36,244 nucleotides of DNA from an uncultured Clostridia bacterium (lineage in GTDB: Bacteria > Bacillota > Clostridia > TANB77 > CAG-508). Both the position numbers and the translations under genes were made by a program. The notes beneath the pieces were generated by a model that saw only the letters and a program-made list of their open reading frames with translations, was not told the DNA's origin and ran no database searches. Within the stretch, counting starts at the first letter, position 1; each line of letters opens with the position of its first letter. Shown here in pieces: positions 33,855 to 36,244 of this stretch. Location of the stretch: positions 1 through 36,244 of the forward strand of contig CAJFUM010000074.1 in NCBI GenBank assembly GCA_904420285.1, read 5' to 3'.

Positions 33855-34202
33855 ATGGTAATAAAAAGAGGAGATATGTTTTATGCAGACTTAAGTCCAG
33901 TGGTAGGCTCAGAGCAGGGAGGGATAAGACCTGTTTTAATAATTCAGAATGATATTGGAAATAAACATAGCCCAACAGTAATTGCAGCAGCAATTACTTC
34001 ACAAACGGGAAAAACTAAGTTACCAACACATATAGAAATTGGTTCACAAAATAATGGATTAAAGGCTGATTCTGTAGTTTTAACAGAACAAATTAGAACA
34101 ATAGATAAAAGTAGATTAAAAGAAAAAATAGGTCATATTGATGATGAAAATATTATTTCACAAGTAAATAATGCTCTAGGAGTAAGCTTTGGACTTGAAT
34201 AG
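33855..34202 (+). CDS. ndoA: MazF/PemK-family endoribonuclease (EndoA type)
   Basis: A 115-aa toxin very close in pattern to B. subtilis Endo[53 protein letters not shown], and [15 protein letters not shown] with the conserved Thr. It would cleave single-stranded RNA at short motifs such as UACAU-type sites. ATG 33855 is chosen over GTG 33846 because AGGAG (33842-33846) is 8 nt before it and the family starts here. No antitoxin gene is adjacent: the upstream gene is the LolA-like protein and 33782-33854 is non-coding. Either the antitoxin is elsewhere or the toxin is controlled otherwise. Confidence 0.9.
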   Translation: MVIKRGDMFYADLSPVVGSEQGGIRPVLIIQNDIGNKHSPTVIAAAITSQTGKTKLPTHIEIGSQNNGLKADSVVLTEQIRTIDKSRLKEKIGHIDDENIISQVNNALGVSFGLE

Positions 34203-34207
34203 AAAAT

Positions 34208-34242
34208 CCGGTTTATTTGTTTTGCATTTTCAAATAAACCGG
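34208..34242. terminator. Inverted repeat, probable terminator between convergent genes
   Basis: A perfect 12-bp stem, CCGGTTTATTTG (34208-34219) against 34231-34242. On the plus strand no T-run follows; on the minus strand ATTTTC follows. Confidence 0.5.
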
Positions 34243-34291
34243 CAACTTAATCTATTTCTCAAATTAATGAGATTAATTAATAAAATTTTTG

Positions 34292-35224
34292 TTATACTTC
34301 TAATTTCTTTATAATTTTAATTTCTTTATACAATTTATCTATTCTTTCAGTTCTTATCTTTAGAGCATTTTTGTAATCTTCATAAACCTGTTTATAATTA
34401 TCAAAATTTTCATCAACTTGGAAAAGCATTTTCATACCTTCTTTATAATAATTTTTCTTCTTTTCTGTTTTAGACTCTTCCATTTTTTCCGCATATTTAC
34501 ATATTAATTCAAACCTTTTAATATTTTCTTTTAAATAATCTAAATACTCATATAAGCAACTAATTTCATATAAAATATCATCAATAACAACTTTAAATAA
34601 AACTCTTAATACTCTTTTATTAATTTTGCCAACTCTAGAGTTTTGAGCCAAATGATCTAAAGCTACAAATTTAGGATCTGGATTTGCATCTTTTATTAAC
34701 TCTTTTAAAGTTTCAGATATATTAACATGAGTTTTGTATTGTCTCTTGGTTACAATAGCATCATATTCATCTGCTACACGTATTATTTGAGCTTCCATTG
34801 GTATTTTTGTAATTCCATTAGGATAACCAGAACCATTTAAAGCTTCATGGTGATCTAAAGGACCTAATGCATATGGTCTAAGTTTTAAATCACGCATACA
34901 CATTTCATATCCCTTGGTAGTATGAGTTTTCATAATTTCAAATTCCTCATCTGTTAATCTATCTGGTTTATTTAAAATTTTTGAAGGAATAAACAATTTA
35001 CCAATATCATGTAAATATGCACATATTGTACAATAAATTGTAAACTTTTGGCTACAATGTAAATATTCACAAATTCTACAAACTAAATTTGCAACATTTT
35101 CACTATGTCTTCTGGTAAAAAAATCTAAACTACCTAATACATCTAATTGGTATCTCATTGTTTTATCTAAATTATATGATTTTAAATTGACAGGACTATA
35201 AAAATCAAATTTTTCTGTTTTCAT
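34292..35224 (-). CDS. HD-GYP-type domain protein
   Basis: 310 aa. The HD domain has RRHSENVANLVCRICEYL, YLHDIGKLFIP and HTTKGYEMC, then HHEALNGSGYPNGI: the GYP motif HHExxDGxGYP with Asn in place of Asp. ADEYDAIVTKRQYK follows. The C-terminal third is helical and charged, possibly coiled-coil (KKLEV end). HD-GYP proteins degrade cyclic di-GMP, but with Asn at the motif and no sensor domain the substrate is uncertain. AGAAAGGAA lies about 8 nt before ATG. Confidence 0.82.
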   Translation of the reverse strand: MKTEKFDFYSPVNLKSYNLDKTMRYQLDVLGSLDFFTRRHSENVANLVCRICEYLHCSQKFTIYCTICAYLHDIGKLFIPSKILNKPDRLTDEEFEIMKTHTTKGYEMCMRDLKLRPYALGPLDHHEALNGSGYPNGITKIPMEAQIIRVADEYDAIVTKRQYKTHVNISETLKELIKDANPDPKFVALDHLAQNSRVGKINKRVLRVLFKVVIDDILYEISCLYEYLDYLKENIKRFELICKYAEKMEESKTEKKKNYYKEGMKMLFQVDENFDNYKQVYEDYKNALKIRTERIDKLYKEIKIIKKLEV

Positions 35225-35590
35225 AAAATATTATTCCTTTCTTAAAAACAAAAATCTGGTTTGAAAAGAATTAAATTTTCTTTAACTAAATTGTACTTTA
35301 AATAAAATTTTTTCTTTAGTTTAAACTCTAATTAAATAATACTATAAATAAAAAAAAGAAGCAAGAAAATAAATAAAAATTATAACAACTATTTTAATAT
35401 AAGACTCCATGCACGGACTTTAAAGTTTTTTAATATATTATCTAATAACGAAAAAATAATAAAAAAAATTTTAAAAATTATGAATAATAAAAAAATTTTT
35501 GAACATAATAATAGCATAAGATTGATATTAGTTGAAATAAGAGTAATATAGGATGTTTTATATATGTTTTATATTATTCGAGCAAAGATG
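35225..35590. other. Gene-free A+T-rich region
   Basis: No ORF or promoter pair is convincing. It contains a near-palindromic TTTAACTAAA ... TTTAGTTTAAA pair around 35280-35330 and the short GC island CATGCACGGAC near 35408. Nothing else is supported. Confidence 0.4.
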
Positions 35591-35602
35591 TATAATAGTG
35601 TA

Positions 35603-35975
35603 ATGACCTTATATTATTATATGTCGGCGATGAGAGTATATTATTTGTGCTTAAGCTATATAGAAGTTATATTTATTTAATAGTTTTTTTGTAAATGTAA
35701 TTTTTTAAATATATGGTTGAAACATGTATAATATATTCGAAGTTAAGATTATTCTTGTATTTTATAGTAATTGTTACTAGTCCCTCGTGGACGAATATGG
35801 TTATTATGTGTGCATTTGTAGTCGAGCGACTGATTAATATATTTGATGAGCTAGCTTATTTATACAGCAATGTATATTAGGTTATAAGTTAGGTATATTA
35901 GTTTTAGCTGAAGATTAATATCAGTGTTATAGAAAAAGCTGCTATAGACAATTTATCTATAGTAGCTTTTTAAAA
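35603..35975 (+). ncRNA. Candidate structured non-coding RNA, unidentified
   Basis: A stretch of about 370 nt without an ORF that ends in a strong terminator (35933-35971). A TATAAT at 35591-35596, with a weak TTTATA 17 bp upstream, could start it near 35603. GC-richer islands punctuate the A+T-rich sequence: TCGGCGATGAGAG near 35624, AGTCC/GGAC flanking CTCGT near 35780, AGTCGAGCGACT (35820-35831) and CTAGC near 35852. Several can form short hairpins, including TAGTAA-TTG-TTACTA (35765-35779). It lacks hallmarks of RNase P, tmRNA, SRP or known riboswitches, so the class is unknown. Confidence 0.35.
35933..35971 (+). terminator. Strong rho-independent terminator in the gene-free region
   Basis: A 16-pair stem, AAAAAGCTGCTATAGA (35933-35948) against 35956-35971, with one G-U pair and a 7-nt loop, ending in TTTTT. 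With no ORF above it, it implies a non-coding transcript. Confidence 0.85.
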
Positions 35976-35997
35976 TATATAAAAAAGTTAATAAGAA

Positions 35998-36041
35998 CAA
36001 TGTTACAACAATGTTACAACAATATTACAATTTAATTACAA
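35998..36041 (+). repeat. Four 11-bp tandem repeats upstream of a promoter
   Basis: Units begin at 35998, 36009, 36020 and 36031: CAATGTTACAA twice, CAATATTACAA, then TTTAATTACAA. The period is about one helical turn. They end 14 bp before a -35 element, so a bound regulator would face one side of the DNA. Confidence 0.75.
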
Positions 36042-36054
36042 ATAATAAAATATA

Positions 36055-36083
36055 TTGAAAAGAAAAAACAAATAGTATAAAAT
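36055..36083 (+). promoter_or_regulatory. Promoter at the right edge
   Basis: TTGAAA (36055-36060), 17-bp spacer, TAAAAT (36078-36083), downstream of the 11-bp repeats. Confidence 0.5.
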
Positions 36084-36134
36084 AAACACATATAAATAGC
36101 AAGTAAAAATAAGAAAGATAGGAGAAAAGCAGAA

Positions 36135-36179
36135 ATGGAGCAAGTCATTGGAACTGTAGAGAGAGAGACTGGCCAATGA
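36135..36179 (+). CDS. Possible 14-aa leader peptide
   Basis: MEQVIGTVERETGQ, with AGGAGA (36120-36125) 9 nt before ATG. The 3' end pairs with an earlier part (TCATTGG 36145-36151 against CCAATGA 36173-36179), and a second mini-ORF starts inside its stop (ATGA). It could be a leader or attenuator for a gene beyond the window, or simply chance. Confidence 0.25.
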   Translation: MEQVIGTVERETGQ

Positions 36180-36244
36180 AACAAAAAAATAGGCAAAAAA
36201 GGTTGCCATAAAATAGATAAAAAATAAAGAAATCATAAATTTGA

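Noticed and set aside
35600..35975. RNase P, tmRNA, SRP or 6S RNA in the gene-free region
   Set aside because: Their invariant core motifs were looked for by eye and not found; kept only as an unidentified candidate RNA.
36110..36215. Possible T-box leader (GATAGGAGAAAAGCAG, then AGAGAGAGA)
   Set aside because: The purine motifs are suggestive, but the expected GGTGG-type follow-up and the antiterminator T-box sequence are not seen before the window ends.
36036..36236. Minus-strand 66-aa ORF at the right edge
   Set aside because: Phe/Tyr/Leu-rich translation of A-rich plus-strand leader DNA containing a promoter and repeats; no ribosome site.
1..36244. CRISPR array, insertion sequence or prophage
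   Set aside because: No regularly spaced 25-40 bp repeats, no transposase or integrase and no phage structural gene were seen; the tandem repeats found are 36-bp coding and 11-bp regulatory.

Overview
The window is an A+T-rich (well over two thirds A+T by eye) chromosomal segment of a low-GC Gram-positive anaerobe, most likely an uncultured gut-type member of the Clostridia. The evidence is a WalR/WalK-type two-component pair, RicT (PSP1), a sortase-type surface protein, a four-subunit ferredoxin-dependent 2-oxoacid oxidoreductase, MinD/MinE/RodA, and strong AGGAGG ribosome binding sites. Stop codons are almost all TAA or TAG. One assigned gene (24593-25363, minus) ends in TGA, and Trp is read from TGG, so the standard bacterial code applies. 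No tRNA, rRNA, CRISPR array, insertion sequence or prophage was seen.

Layout. 3-1904: 3' end of a fibronectin-III surface protein with a C-type-lectin-like (DUF1566/FGE-like) C terminus, whose last ~115 bp look like a diversity-generating-retroelement (DGR) variable region. 2111-4136: exonuclease III and an AI-2E-family permease. 4275-8151: a large NPCBM / F5-8C / Ig-like / sortase-anchored surface protein split by a +1 frameshift. 8431-11192: a VanR/VanS-like two-component pair. 11326-16641: a NUDIX hydrolase, then a Type III restriction-modification operon in res-mod order. 16791-17705 (minus): YhcC-type radical SAM protein. 17777-17953: a small transcription unit with a 22-aa ORF. 18118-21308: an unknown membrane protein, then WalR/WalK. 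21449-24508: pyruvate/2-oxoacid:ferredoxin oxidoreductase (gamma, delta, alpha, beta). 24593-28532 (minus): lepB, holB, ricT, a ferredoxin, a DUF4190 protein and an Lgt-family protein. 28719-29339: a prepilin-like protein. 29581-33009: minD-minE-rodA-dusB. 33101-34202: a LolA-like anchored protein and a MazF-type toxin with no adjacent antitoxin. 34292-35224 (minus): an HD-GYP-type protein. 35225-36244: about 1 kb without a convincing gene, holding a strong terminator, a possible structured RNA, 11-bp tandem repeats upstream of a promoter, and a short leader ORF at the edge.

How the genes work together. Several units serve the cell envelope: WalRK regulation, Min/RodA placement and elongation, LepB and Lgt for secreted proteins, and two large surface proteins. 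POR plus ferredoxin points to fermentative energy metabolism. The Type III R-M operon is the only clear defence system.

Most unusual observations: (1) the 3' end of the first gene looks like a DGR target, with a drop in adenine, a GC-rich tail and two stem-loops carrying GTAA loops just after it, although no template repeat or reverse transcriptase lies in the window; (2) exoA and walK share an uncommon start architecture, a Shine-Dalgarno followed by a perfect 9-bp hairpin and 9 nt before ATG; (3) the gene-free right end may encode a structured RNA.
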